A DNA stretch of 64,000 bases from Malachius bipustulatus. Lineage: Eukaryota > Arthropoda > Insecta > Coleoptera > Melyridae. Position 1 is the stretch's first letter; every line of letters begins with the position of its first letter. Below are positions 10,098-23,824 of the stretch, piece after piece. Made by a program: the position numbers and the translations under genes. The stretch is taken from contig OU342639.1 of NCBI GenBank assembly GCA_910589415.1, positions 31,938,268 through 32,002,267 on the forward strand, written 5' to 3'. The notes under the pieces were generated by a model. That model was not told the DNA's origin. It did no database searches and worked only from the letters and a program-made list of their open reading frames with translations.

Positions 10098-13000
10098 TAT
10101 AGGTAGGTAGGTACCTACTTTTATTAATTTATGATGGAGGTTTTTCCATTTACGGATCCATTAATACAAGATATGTTTGTAAACAAGTCGTATATATAAA
10201 AGCAATATATCTGCAACTCTGAACCGGAGCCAATTGCTTTAGATTTTCTATTGAAAAACTCCAAAGTTGACATGCTTTGATGGGCATAGCTTTATGCCTA
10301 AAGCATGACGTAATCCGCTGATAAGCATGTAACCAACTCCTTTAGTAAATTCTCTATGTTTACATACATCACAAATATACCTCTTCACAAATACACCCTT
10401 ATTTTCAGTTTGTAAAAGAATTTTAAGAGCTATTAAAATTGACGCCATATCTAACAGTAACTAATGACATCTTCAAAATTGCACGTCCTCCGACTACAAC
10501 TAATCCCTCTTAACCGGATACGTCCGGAATTCCATCAATTAAGGAAAATTGAATTATTCAGAGTTACAGCAGAGACACACTGTATATTATGGAAATTTAA
10601 TATCCCAATTCCTCACTTCTAGGACTCAATAAGGATTGGTGGTATCTAATATGAAAACATTTCCTGAAATCTAATTGCTACTTCTTGAAATGATTCACCT
10701 TCATCTCACGATTTCCACGCAAATGCATATATATTAATTGATCTGAATTTAATATGAGTCAACAAACAAAGTAGGTATAATAAGCAGCGTAAGACAGTAG
10801 AATAATATTTTTCGAATTTCATCGCATATAAGAACATCAATCTATGGATCGGTAATCCAATTTACCGAAAACATTTTATTCGAATTTTCCTTTCCAATGC
10901 CATCTCTCAGGGAACTCACAACTTTCCGCACAGGAAATCTCAAAAGAATTTCCAACAAAAATGTTATTTCAACTTTTGCGGACAATAAAACTTGCTGAAC
11001 TTTTTAATTTCCCAATGTATAAATAAATTATACACTCGCATTGGATGTGTGCACCACTTTGAAACCAGTTGAAACCAACATTGACTCAGTACAAACGAGA
11101 TATAAAGTTGGTTGATGGAAGTAAATAATGCAGTGTGTGTGTGAAATAAAAATGTTTTTTTTAGCTCACCTCTACAACAGTAATAGGTACTTATTTCAGG
11201 GAGTCAAACGTAGAATAAAGAAAAAAGGCTTTGATGCTATAAAAGACTTTTCAGTCGCTTTCAAATGTTTTTTATATTGTTTGTTTGGGGACCAACTGTT
11301 TGGACTAATTCGAGGATCAATTATTGGCGGATGTATGTGGAAACAGGTATAAGTCGAAAAAAGCTTGAAATGGGTTAAGTGGATAAGGAATATAAAAAAT
11401 GACTCTTTTATGTATTGGAAAAGGGATTTAATTCATTTCTCAGTGGAAAGCACTTCTTGTTAACGTGTAAAATTGAAATCTAATTCAAATCTAAATTTTT
11501 TTTGTGAAAAGAGATACATTTCAACTTATGGTAATATTGAAATATTGTTTCGACTAATACCTACTTCTTTTAATTTTAGACACGAAACTTTAAACCTTTG
11601 TAAAACTTGGAGAACTGTGGCTTGGTGTAGGTATACAAAGTTTGCTAAAATTATTTTTGGATCAGAATTGTCTTAACGTAATGTTTTAATTTAACAACAG
11701 TTTAAAAATGAAGATCCCCGAGCACGTGTGTTATGATTATGAAGATTTACGTTATATAGTAAAGTCTAGATTTGTGTTGTATGATAATAAACTTTTACAA
11801 GATAAAGTAAGTAAGACAAACATCTCAGCTAAGATTTACATAATATTAAAATGCATGTAACCAAACCAGCTTTTCAAACAAAAATATTGTCTCAGGCTCT
11901 CCGGTTCGTTACACAGCAACAACAGTCTGTGTACATGTCAATTTGTAAGAACAACACCCAAGTGACATTTTATTTCAAAAAAGAAAAGGAAGTGGACCCG
12001 CAAAAGCTCTTTATAGTTTTAATAGGCGTACTTCCGCTGGCGGTGTAAACATTCTAGCCTATAAAATCGCTCATTTTAATTAAGTGTCAATGCAAAGCCT
12101 CTCTGGCCTGACTCGGAATTAATTTAAAATCACCAAGAATCATTCATTATCTCAGCCGGGTGACCCAGAAGGATGGCGCATAAAATTTTCATTGCCCCAT
12201 TCTGTTACCTTCTTGAATTTAATTGCATTTTCAGAGATACGATACTGTTGAAGGCGATATGAAATTTCCAGAAGTTAATAATCAGGGAAGCAGGCCATTC
12301 TTTTTCTCAGATTCGAAGCTTCACTGAGCCCAGCAATTCTGTTTTATAACCATGTAGATATTAGTACGATAATCAATCTTGATATTTCGCCAAAATATTA
12401 AAAAAAATTATTCTTAGCCGATAGCTTCGGAATTTTTATGAAACATTTCCTGATCTGAATACTTACAACATGAATAAGTATAATGGTTTTAAATGTTTTA
12501 TTATTTTTTTATTTACAAAATAGAAAATGATTCGACCGTTATAATGAATTTGGACATATTTTTTATGTATATAAGAAAAAATATTAAGTTAATAATTTTT
12601 AAGCTAGCTGGCTTAAATGCTAAATAGCGTTTTTTACATGCCCTAAATTTGCTCGGGGTGGAATTGACCGTTAAACCTTGCACTGTCCTAGTGTTAATGT
12701 TTAATTTTTATTTTTTAAACATAATATTTTGTTGAATAGAATTCTATAGGTGGTTTCGTTGCATGGACGATTAATAATGTATAAAATAGCTTGACCGACT
12801 CCGTTCCATATTATAGTCCTCCAGTGTAAGCTCTGGTTTCTTCTTCCAGGTAAACGGATTTTCAAATATTTACTACGGTAAAATTAGATGGTTGTTACCT
12901 TGAATTATATACAAGAGTATCCAGTTTGCGTTGTAGGTACTTGTAAATAACCAGCAGCTGTTGAACTTTATGATTATTAAATTTTAATTATAAGTACGTA

Positions 13001-14013
13001 AGTATTTCTCTATATTAATTTCGGGAAAATAAGCAACAAGTGTCACAAGCAGTAACCCATTAGAGGAGGTTATGCTAGTGTCAAGTAGTCTCAGGGGTGT
13101 TTGTTAGGCCCAGTTCATTAATACAATATCTTGTTTGCTGTTTGGTGTATATGATTATCCCAATGTAATTATCACATCGCCTCTAAGCGAATTGGTATAT
13201 TATTGTCATTATTCGTTCTATTTATTTATGTAATTTGTTCCGTCATTGTAATTAATTTTCCAAGTAATTAGTCGATGAAATTGGTATCACAACATAATGA
13301 TCGATACACTGATTTCATTTGATGCAGTAATCTTGCCGATGGAATTTCGTCTCGAAGGTCGAAGAATACCTACGAATTTGACCAATTTTATTAAAACTAC
13401 ATAGCAAAGCTGAGAAAAAAGCAAGAAGTTCACCTGCGACCAATGAGAGCGCCTGTCGTACCAGTGTCGAAGTAACAAGGGCTACTCCCAAATAACTATT
13501 CCACCTAAAACTGGGCATCCTCGTCAGATACGAAATCACTCGGTATTACATTAAAACATTAACTAATGAGACTAACACCTTGTTAATTACTTGTTTCGTC
13601 GGGAATCGTCAGATTCGTGCCGGAACAAATAATTACTCGTGTATAGTGAACATTAAAGCTTATTAAAAATTCATTAATTAAAGAAGTGCCTATTACCATT
13701 CAACAAACAGCGATATAATCAGCATGCAAGGCCAGTACCTATTTATTTGAACTTTACTAACACTGTGTGCTCCCATTCCAATCTTTGGTCGTACCCCTGG
13801 TCCTTCACACTATGATAACATCTATAGTAGTTAATCCACATTTAAGAATAACACCCTCTCAACAATTAATTATTGATCCTCGAGTAACTAGTCCCTCAAA
13901 CATAATTTATTTTCGAAGAAATGTCTGTTTGAAAGAAATTTGAGGCCAGGTTTAAAAAATTCAAAGAGGAATCGATTTAAGCTCTGATTCTATAAGAAAC
14001 GCACGATATTATA
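10098..14013. other. Long non-coding stretch, nothing recognised
   Basis: About 3.9 kb of AT-rich sequence. I found no convincing exon, RNA gene or repeat copy. The next receptor exon would have to encode a peptide like DAVYAMAHAL on the minus strand; none was seen. Confidence 0.4.
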
Positions 14014-14817
14014 CAGTGTGTGTCACAGGCATGGTACACCCCCTTTTTTTTTCTTTTTTTTTTGAGATAATTTTTTGAAATTTGGTACGTCGCATATTCT
14101 CGAATTTTTTCCCACATCCGGTTTTTCCGGAAATGTTACCAACTTTTTATTTTTAAATGGGACACCCTATATATTATTATATTTTTGGATTCTATACATT
14201 TGTACGAATACAACAATACCACATAAGTACCATTTTAAATGTCAAATTTGTTTTTATTCAATTTTTTATTTCTCAATTATAGTGTGCCATGACTATTTCG
14301 TTTTACTCCAATTGGATCATCTAATGCTAGAAAAATCAAATTTTTGTTCAAAGTACTAAATTAAGTGATTTATGGTCAAATTATGAGCAAGCTGGATTCA
14401 TTTTTTTCAAATGGTCCTACCATCTTGGTACCGAGGCATCTACTAGTACTCTTAATGAGGGACATTTTGGTGTACCCATTTTGCATCTGTGACGAACACA
14501 ACTAAAGTCATGGCACACTATAATTGAGAAATAAAAAATTAAATTAAAACAAATTTGACATTTAAAATGGTACTTATGTGGTATTGTTGGATTCGTACAA
14601 ATGTATAGAATCCAAAAATATAATAATATATAGGGTGTCCCATTTTAAAATAAAAAGTTGGTAACATTTTCCGGAAAAACCGGATGTGCATGGGAAATAT
14701 TCAATTTTCTGCTAAAAAGTGCGCTCTATCGAGAATATGCGACGTACAAAATTTCAAAAAATTATCTCAAAAAATAAAGAGAAAAAAGGGGGTGTACCAT
14801 GCCTGTGACACACACTG
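14014..14817. mobile_element. Palindromic TIR element B
   Basis: Ends TA-CAGTGTGTGTCACAGGCATG and inverse with TA flanks. The arms pair over about 350 bp (for example GGACACCCTATATATTATTA at 14159 against its inverse near 14640). The centre, around 14300-14500, is partly unpaired. A nested pair, AGTGTGCCATGACT and its inverse near 14510, continues the hairpin inward. No coding capacity. Confidence 0.8.
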
Positions 14818-15982
14818 TATATTTAAAAAATAGTAGATCGGCAGTTTTTTAATGTACAATCTCGTCTCATCTGGCTCTCTGTGTCGCTAATTATGAGACA
14901 TTCCTTAATGTAAAAAAATTAATTGAGTTCTTTTTTACAGAGCCCCGTGGCAAACAACAAATAAACGCTCCACATCTAAAGGCGAGGACAGCTGTTTTGT
15001 ACTTCTTGAGACTCGTCAACATACCACATCATCAGAGGCCGTTCATTTTTCTGTCGCTTTCCAGGGAAAAAATTCAATATTTGTGAATAAAGTTTATACA
15101 AAAATAATAAAGTTTATATTCGGTCTGATTTGTTTTATTGATGACTTATCTGAAAAGAAAATTCACTCTGTTTCTTGTATTTCCACCTTTTCTACGTGAA
15201 TGAATTTTCGACAGAATAACATTCCGGAACGATGTTCAAGATATCGAATATCGTTTCCTAGTTTTTCATAATCGCTATTGAAAAGAAACTACAACACTTT
15301 CCACCCCGACTGAAGTTATGTTTTCTGGCAAGAAAATTCGTTCTTGCTATACTGGAATTCGCATCAGTATCTTGATAAATTTAAGTTCAGCCGGTCACTA
15401 GCAAAACGACTCTCGCGTATATAAATCGAGGAGCGGACGGTTGTTCGGTAAACGGGCCTTCGACCAAACACAAACACATAAAGCAGAAGCAAAAACCCAC
15501 ATTAGCCTTTTTGTGCCGGTAATATTATCTGACATATTAACACGCACCGAATGCTGGGAACCGAAGGATAGACGGCGGAACCGGCGGCGGCCCGCACTAC
15601 ATCAATCCTGCACAATTCTAGTTTAGGCTCCAGCTCGATATAGCAGGATGTTGTATTAATATTCTCGAACATAATACGTCGCTGTTGGGAGCCACGGAAA
15701 AGTGTCCTAGATCCTGGACCCTTTCACCTTATATATTATATAGATCCCGAATCCCGATCCTGTCTTATGTTTGGCATTATGTCTTTATCCCCATATAGAA
15801 TGGCACAGATGGCCTTTAGTACAAAGTGTGGACAAAAACATACGAATAAAAAGGTTTTTTTTATTGACGATATGCAAAATATTCTATAGGATAATAGTTT
15901 CCATTAAATGACTTATGGAACTTTAATTTTCCAATAGGTATCACTTTAATCACTCCAATTAATCTTAATCATTAGTACTCAC
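14818..15982. other. Intron downstream of the last recognised receptor exon
   Basis: Mostly featureless. A TATAAAT at about 15418-15424 precedes a GC-richer patch (15430-15610) on the plus strand. This could be a promoter, but no linked gene was found. Confidence 0.3.
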
Positions 15983-16276
15983 CAACAAAAGGCACCAATC
16001 CTTCCTGTTCGTAATCATGGATGGTCTCCTTGCCCGTGCACTTGGGGCGTTCGGAGGTCTTCGGCTCAACTTCTTCACCTCGCTGCTTTAGCTGAAGTTG
16101 CAACGTATCGGAGAAGATACACTTGTTATGCTGGCCCCAGAACTCCCTGAACCAACCGTTGCGACAATTCACCACCTGGCCCGGGTTTGATACGTGCGGT
16201 ATGTTCAAACCGGAGCTCACGTTGCAAACATCAGTGTCCATGCGGGGTCGAAGAGACATATAGTAGTCGTCAAATT
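15983..16276 (-). CDS. Metabotropic glutamate receptor, internal exon (Venus-flytrap domain)
   Basis: 294 bp flanked by a TTTTCAG acceptor (after an A-run on the plus strand) and a GTGAGT donor, entering and leaving in phase 1. It encodes EFDDYYMSLRP, then NGWFREFWGQHNKC, PKCTGKE and YEQEGLVPFVG, matching the family pattern FDDYF...WFAEFWE..F.C...C...YEQEGKVQFV of class C glutamate receptors. Compared with vertebrate receptors there are about 20 extra residues between SLRP and WF, including two extra cysteines. The next exon should continue with DAVYAMAHAL-like sequence but was not found down to position 1. Glutamate binding is expected for the family; whether this paralogue binds glutamate cannot be told here. 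Confidence 0.93.
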
Positions 16277-16366
16277 CTGAAAAAAAAAAAAAACGATTTT
16301 CATAATGAGAGCGACTTTCTTAGACTTTCTTATTTGCATCGTTAAAGCTAAATTGCCGATTTTAGA

Positions 16367-16835
16367 GGCGCCGCAAGTTATTGAGCGTGTCAAAGAATCG
16401 TTTTGAAAGATCGACAATTCCAAAACCTTCACCCGGAAAATGATTTTCCTCCTGTATATCGAAAACGGGGAGAGCTACAGAAGAACCGCTTACAATTCTG
16501 AAATTCTCCTTGCACTTTCTATCGTCTGACGGGGGAGTAGATTTGAAAACCTGAAAAAAGCGCCAATTTTCAAATTTGAAGAGGCATAACTCGAGAACGC
16601 GAATTGGCAGGATAAGACGGCTTTCAGTTTCGGAACTGCCATCGTCTGGCACGTCCTCTTGCAAATTTTCAAGGCGCCGCAAGTTATTATAGCTTTAAAA
16701 ATTCGTGTTAAAACCCGGAAAATTATATATCTCCTGTATCTTGAAAACGGAAAGAGCTACATGCAGAAGAACCGCTTACAGTTCTTTAACTTCTTGCACT
16801 TCATATTGCACGACGGGGGATTTTTATTAAAATCG
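16367..16835. repeat. Diverged 305-bp-period direct duplication in the intron
   Basis: GCGCCGCAAGTTATT begins at 16367 and again at 16672. The two units share CCCGGAAAAT...TCCTGTAT, GAAAACGG..AGAGCTAC, AGAAGAACCGCTTACA and CGACGGGGGA in the same order. They lie only about 90 bp upstream (in transcription) of the receptor exon's acceptor. No coding capacity assigned. Confidence 0.75.
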
Positions 16836-18842
16836 AAGAGGGAATTTTTTTAGAAAAAATTTCACTCCTAACACTTTCTGATTTCAAGAACTTCATTCAC
16901 GTTCCATTTCCGATATATAAAAAATGAAATCATTCTCATGTGATGACTTATTTACCGATGCATTCCGCTTCTCTAATATAACAGCCCGCAGTTTGCAATG
17001 CAAGGAATACGGAACTCGTATTTACCAACGCTCCTATGCGCATTAAATCGACCACTGAAGACGGATGAGTCTCGCTTCGAATAGCTCTTATTGTCACCCA
17101 GGATATGTTAACTGAAGAGTACTAAACTGGCATGGGACATGAATAATTAATGAGACAGAAACCCTGAACAGTAATTATTGTCACTCAAAAACATCGAATC
17201 TGAGGAAATAGAAGTCATTTATTGTCATTTTGCCTGAGTAACGAAATAGGAAGTTTGATAAATCTACCGAGATGAAAGTGTGATAACTCATTAGGATTGT
17301 AATTTACAGGATGAAAAATACTGAAATGGAAATTACGTTTATTTTTATTATACGATTGAGAAACAGGTCACAAATTATTCCGAGAGCAAAATATTTTCTA
17401 AAATTTAGAAGATATTTATAAAATTGACGTGTTAAAAAAATTTAACTTCGTCTTCTCCCAATCCAGTTGAATTGTGATAAAAAGTTCCCTTAACAAACTT
17501 GGGAAGAATTCAGAATTTTTTTTATAATACACAAAAATCCCTCTTCTCCCGTAATTTCCCACAGGTGATCATCTGAAACGTGCCCGTTTTTCGATAACTT
17601 CAGATTAAAAGCACTCTTGATTGTTGTCTGCATTTGTATTGCGACAGGACTTGCTTTCGTTTCACCGGGCCGCGCCACTACTACTACAGCCGACTTTCAT
17701 GTCGCGGACCGGCCGCCGGCGCTGAGCCGGTAGCGCCAGCATAGTTCGTTAGCTGCGTTTATTGGCTCACAGTTTCTTGGGGAAAAAATTAACCCCTTTT
17801 TTAATGTTCTATATTCTCCCGATATCATAAAAAAATGGCACTCCTTACTGTATATTTTGACATGTGAATGCTGTACTCGCTACAAATGACACGTTCTGTC
17901 GGCTTCGTGTCGGATAAAATAATTAACTTAATCAATTTTAGGGTTCTTAATATTAATTCAAGCAAATTATATCGTAAACAATTGCATATAGCTTTAAACG
18001 TAAATTAGAGGTATATTAGAGAATTAATAAAAAATCGGTGAAATTATTATCTTGTATGTAATTAAATAAAGTCTACCTAACCAAAATAGTTTATGAGTTT
18101 TATACAAAATACATGCCGAAACTCAAATATTTTCCTTCCAAATTATTTTCCAAAGGGACGGCAAGAGAGCAAAAATTAATGAGGCAATATTTGAATCTGC
18201 CAAAAGTAAATGATTATTTATTTAATCATTAAAATGCCGTATCAACCTTTGTCGATTATTAGTGGCTAAGTTTTACATACTAGAGATTATTTTACGTTAT
18301 ATATGTGATGGCTGTTCCCTTTTATACGTTCATTATTTCGGCAAAAAATAAAATTACCTACATATGAAAATAATGAAAGTTTTTATAAAAAAATTATTTC
18401 TAAAAGATTTCGTATCGGAGATGCTTTTTAAATTTGTTTTCAGTTTTTATTCAGAGTTGACAAGACTTAATGAGGCGCGTACTTTGCTGCACAGGAAGTT
18501 TCTCAGACGAAATAAGGGGCGAAGTTCACAGTATGTTTCACCTGATGGAATGGGGTGAAAATTTTCGACCGTATTCCTTATAAGGAATCTGAAACAAATT
18601 AAAGAAAACTTCAGGCGTTGCTGATTTTTGATTTAAAAACTGAAAAATCGTATTTTAGCCATATCTTTTTTATTGTTAATCATTAATTGCCATTCGCTAT
18701 AAAAAAATCAAGCAAACAAAAAAGTGGTGGAGTTTGGTGTCATTATTGGAAGTCCGTTTTCCAGGCGAAGAACTTTCAAGTTTTCAAACTTTCAGTTTTT
18801 GTATATTTCAGTGTCTTCAGATAAAATGAGGGTAATTGTATA
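16836..18842. other. Intron, mostly featureless
   Basis: AT-rich apart from a short CpG-rich patch at about 17645-17745 (CGGACCGGCCGCCGGCGC). No exon or promoter assignment can be supported. Confidence 0.35.
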
Positions 18843-19370
18843 CATCCGCGGCTCTTAAGTTTCATCAATTTTTTCGGGACCGAGGAGCGAAATAGGGGTG
18901 CTGAGTGGGTAAGAAGCTAAAAAGAGCCATTGCAAACTAATATTAAGGTCACAACTAAGGCCTGTTTGACACTACGGTCGAATTTCTATTTTTTCTTCAC
19001 TTTCAAGGCAAGTAAAATCTTCGAGATTAACAGTAGCACGATTTTTATTTTGAATTTTGCATTTATTTTGCATTTATATTCCAAAAATCATTGCATCAAT
19101 CCCTGTGGACTGGACACGATATTTGAAAGCGGATATATCGCCCAGTTCGCCTCTGTAAGCTTCGAAGCACTTGGCAATTATCGTGAAGTGGTTGTATCCG
19201 GAATCGCGGCATCTAATCGGTGCCTCTTGTCAGTTTGAAAACCGTTTTTTAGGCCGTTTTGTGGCTTTCTCTTTCATTTGCAAAACAAATAAATACCTTC
19301 CTGGTGTTACTATAGGTATGTCCTACACCCCTATATAGGTGCCATAGTGAAACTGTAGGAGCCGCGGATG
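18843..19370. mobile_element. Short TIR element L
   Basis: Ends TA-CATCCGCGGCTC and GAGCCGCGGATG-TA. Similarity continues inward less perfectly (AGTTTCA and AGGGGTG occur on both arms). 528 bp, no coding capacity. TA flanks again suggest a TA-targeting transposon. Confidence 0.65.
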
Positions 19371-20177
19371 TATATAATGACCAAAATGAGCACCCTGTAA
19401 GCTTGAAGGGGATCTTGAAGCTTATTCCATTTTCCGTTTATCGTTTAATACCCACATAGTGGGGTCAATAAGGTGAAACTCCAGGGATTTTATGAGACCC
19501 CAGACTCTTTTCATACTACATGAATCTCTTGTAAAGTTGATGGAAATAAAATAAAATGTGAAATTTAATCATCAATAACGTCAGACAACTTTAACTGGTG
19601 GAGTGGCAAGCTGGATGGCCGTGGAAATCCCCGGATTCACATCCCTCAGGGGTTTATGAGGGCTGTTTTCCTTGAAGATGAATTACGAGCTCCCACTATG
19701 CTTCGGGTCGGGGTCCGTGGCTGCTAGGGTCGCAGCCGGGCCGGCACGCCGGCAGAGTCGGATGACGATGACATTGCCTGTTGCCTGGCCTCTGGCTCAC
19801 TGCAGGTGGCTGGCAGAAGTGGCAGACGTGATCGAGGCTCCGAAGGCGGAAAGGCGACGGGGAGATGTGTCAGACTTAGAGGAAAAGCAGGAAAGCGGAG
19901 AAATATAAAAAGACGGCGAGAACGGGCAACATTCCCTTCGGAACGGAGTCTAATAAGTAAATGTCCTGGGGGTATGATGCTTCGAACTTGTGGCTCAAGG
20001 AGGGGAATCCAATCTATGATTTTAAGCGATCTAATATCAATGAAAAATAAAATAAATATAATCGTCATCGGTTGGTTGTATTTATTCAATGTCAATGTCA
20101 AATAAATAGATAAAATCGCCAATAAGTGTAATTTTTTCTATATCTTTTTGGTTTTTCTTAATATGTATGTTTTTACG
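19371..20177. other. Intron with a GC-rich patch
   Basis: Includes a lone CACCCTGTA end-like motif near 19391. A GC-rich stretch at 19690-19880 is open on both strands, but has no recognised protein and no clear splice frame. Confidence 0.35.
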
Positions 20178-20629
20178 TAGGGTGTTTGGTAACTGTACGC
20201 TATGTGTGCAATCGTATTATAAACATAAAAGAAACAATAACTTTTTTCAAAATCAGGTCTCGTTTAGGAAATATCTTCAAAAATGTAGAATTAATTAAGG
20301 CTGCTAAAAAATAAATTTTTTTATACCTGGACAGTCAAAATAGAACCTTAAAATCGTTTTTTAACATAAAAGAGAGATAAACGAGAGAATAACTTTTTTC
20401 AAGATCAGGCCTCGTTTAGGAAATATTTTCAGAAATGTAAAACAAAAATGTTTTTCAGGAACTGCGAAATTTTTTTTAGATTGGAGACTTCATTTGCGGA
20501 ATAATTACCTGCAGATGTAGTAGCGCACTATGTTTTTTATGCTTATATACTTTTTTCGCTTTTTTTATGCTTAAAATATGGTTTTATACATGACATTCGA
20601 ATTTGGGTGCCCAAATACCAAACACCCTG
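20178..20629. mobile_element. Short TIR element F
   Basis: Ends AGGGTGTTTGGTA and TACCAAACACCCTG-TA. Inside, two direct copies (about 20221-20292 and 20361-20440) share AATAACTTTTTTCAA and TCGTTTAGGAAATAT. 452 bp, non-coding. The tip is related to the CAGGGTG ends of the larger palindromes. Confidence 0.7.
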
Positions 20630-23394
20630 TATGTCTGAATATATATGTCAATGGAGAAAGCTGAAGATCACTCAAAGATTCTAATCCTCTTCGAATACCA
20701 ATATACTTGAGGTGAAGAGCTCTGCTGGCATGATTTGTGTTCTGCTCTCGTTTTATTGCCGAAAAACTTAGAAACGCTATATCAGAAATGGCCTGGAACT
20801 GACTTCGGTAACTGGAGGGAATTAATTATCTTCAGGTAAAGTAGTTAGATTGATAAAAAAGTGCCAACCATAAACCAGTCAGCTACTTGGAAAACAATCT
20901 ACGCATGGTGTTTTAAATTACATTCCACGCCGGGACTAAAATGATTGAATGTTCCGGCAAATTACATACGCTAGCTTAGCATAACTTCAAAGCACTTGAT
21001 AAAGTTTGACACCGATGCTTGTCGAACAAAGTTTCTAAGAGCTTCCAGGACATTACTGTTACTGGGGGTCGGTCGAGTTAATTCAAAGTTGAGCGCATCC
21101 ACGAGGCGGATTTACTATACCAGTGCACATGTGTCATCATGGGACTTCTTAAAAACAAAAAGTAGAGTGTTCCAAAAATCAAGGGAAATTTCACCCAATT
21201 CGAACGATTCGTCTGATTTTATTCGGCTGATGTTTTTTCGTCTGAAAATTTTTGTTTTTCCATGAAATAAACGATAATCAACAGGCCAGCGGTTTCGGAA
21301 CAATCGATTGCATTAATCCTACAAACAGCATCAGCAACAAGTTTAGGTAGACTTCCCTTTGATATGCAAAATTCGGTTGAGGAATTACTAATGAAATCAA
21401 GCCGCCTAAATTATCTAGGAGAGGCCCTTTCAAGTTTTTGAGAAAACGCGATTTGGTGTAAGTAATAAATATGATTCAATGGACCTGCACGAAGAAGTTT
21501 ATAGCTTCTATTTCTTGGTAATGGAATGATTTCCTGTTACGAAACAACGTCAGGAAACACTGATCAGTCTATATTTGAAGCTTATTTTGGAAGAGCAACG
21601 GAAAACCCGTTGAAAGCTTTCTAAGTATCTATACTGTTCTCGGGCTGAAGACTTCTACAACAAGTGTTGGCTCTTATTGTAGCTGCCATGCATGGGAAAA
21701 ACTTTCTTGTTCACCAAAATTGCAGCAGTATTGAATTAGCTGCGGCTCCAAAGCGCCGAGAACACAATTTTTTCTTAAACATGTGCATCTGTAACGTTGT
21801 TTGGAAGTTTGCTTTATCTGGAGGTAACCAAGGAAAGTGTTCGGTCATATTGACATTCCAAATAACAAGAGATTTATTTCGGTGAAATGAATATCTAACA
21901 TGCTAACTCCTGGTATTTGTAAGACGTTTCCATGTTTAGTTGTGGTCTCTTTTCTATCTTAGGAAAATCTCGTCGAGAATGGTTTGAAACTTATGATTTG
22001 GTGCAATGCACGATCCAGATATTTGCTTTTCCGTGCGTAACAAGCCAAAATTGTAAAAGAAGTCAGGTCAAATTACTGCTTTCTCAGATTACTACAGGAT
22101 TCAATAGGTTTTGATAAGTATTAATTCATATTCAAATTATTTCTTGCTTCGACTGTACAATCAAAATTAGTCATGTGAAAAGGACATATGGGAATTTACT
22201 CAAATTGTTTCCGCCAGATAAGTGCAATAAGGTGGTCGTCATTTTTTTTATAAGCCTTTTCGTCTATATATCATGTTCGCTCAGAGCAAAAGTCAATTGG
22301 CCATCAGAGTCAATTCCGGATTGACCCTGATCCCTGATGGCGTGCATAGAAGATAATAACGAGACGTCCCGAATGATCTCTAAAAGCAGTTAACTTTACA
22401 CGAGCTCTTGTTACAATGTCCGTTCGAATCTCAATTTACGTATAGCTAACTAATCAACCGCACGTCGCATTGGCGTTTTCAGCCAATCGAATCCCCATAA
22501 TTGAATATCAATACCAACTGACCGAAAAATGGTGAATTAATTATAGGTACCGTGAACGTGGTAGGTAACGATGAAGCGCCGAAATAATTGGGGCCATCTC
22601 ACAGAAATCCTGTTATAGAAGCGTCATGAAGATGACAGAGAGATCCCGATCCCGTAGCATATAAGGGCGACGGCATCATATCCTGTCGGCCTTGCTGAAA
22701 TATTGGAACCGGTTAATATTAAATTGCGTCACGATCGAAGTGTTTTCGTTTGGTCCAGACTTTTTTTCCCAAGGTAAAACAAACCATCAGCTCTGATTTC
22801 TCGCCAAATATAGCTTGTTCATCTCTCTATCAACTTTTTAGTTTTCTCGTATCCCATTCCCGGATTGAAGTTTCCAGTCTTTTAAAGTTTTAGAGTTTTA
22901 CAGTTTTAGAGATTTATAAGAATCCTTGACAACATACCGATATATAGAGTTATTAAAGTTAGGTCAGGAAAAAACGACAATCAGAGATAATTCATAAAAT
23001 TCCAAAATTAATCAGAGTAATGGTTGTCATTTTGTGTATGAGTAATGTAACCTTTAATATTTCATCAACAAAACTCATGTTGTTATGATAAAGACGACGT
23101 TTTCTTTAACATCAGGTTGCTGGTAAACTATAAGCCTCGACCTCACGACCAACTGTCAATAAATATATAAAACCATCTACGACATTTAAATCAACACTTC
23201 CGCACTGGCGATCCTGAACTTAACCAACAACTATTAAACTGCGAGATAAATGCTGTCATTCTTCCAACGAGTTTATCACAAGGCGATCCTGCCAGTCGAA
23301 GATTATCATAACTTTCTTCAATATCCGAATAATAAAATCGAATTAACAGAAAATTATACTTTGTAACGTACATTTTGTACGTACCGGCTAGATG
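20630..23394. other. Intron, nothing recognised
   Basis: About 2.8 kb without a recognisable exon, RNA or repeat. Confidence 0.35.
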
Positions 23395-23516
23395 CCGGTA
23401 ACACAGAGACGACGGCGGGCGCGCGCAGTGAGTGAGTGATGGTGGGTTTTAGTGCATCGGCCGACTGGAGGCCTCGAGTTTCGTAACATCGACTGTCGAG
23501 TTGAAATCAGGTGCGT
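23395..23516 (+). promoter_or_regulatory. CpG-rich patch, possible promoter and non-coding first exon
   Basis: GC-rich island in AT-rich surroundings with GGCGGGCGCGCGCAGTGAGT, then a segment ending AAATCAG before GTGCGTTC, a possible splice donor. It lies on the plus strand, opposite the receptor gene. No downstream exon was found, so this is only a weak suggestion. Confidence 0.25.
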
Positions 23517-23824
23517 TCATCTTCATACCGGCCCGTTCACCTTCTTTTCTCTCCTGGAATTCGCTAGAGGAAGGTCGGTTCCGCAAACACAGGAATTTTT
23601 AGCGAAATGGCGTTGTGAACTTTCACTTAAATTATTATAAACATCGCCCACGTTTTTGGCTTGGTGAGTGTCGTAAAATGATGTTATTAACTGTGCTAGA
23701 ATTATACAGATCGTATTCTCTTAATACCGTATGCTAATTTTAATTACAGCTTTTAAACCCGATCGAGTTCGTTCGCATGTAAAATTTTGTCAGTCACTTT
23801 TTTATCTCAACCTATCTTGAGGAC

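Noticed and set aside
19672..20122. Overlapping open frames on both strands in a GC-rich patch
   Set aside because: GC-rich sequence lengthens frames on all strands. No domain or splice frame is convincing.
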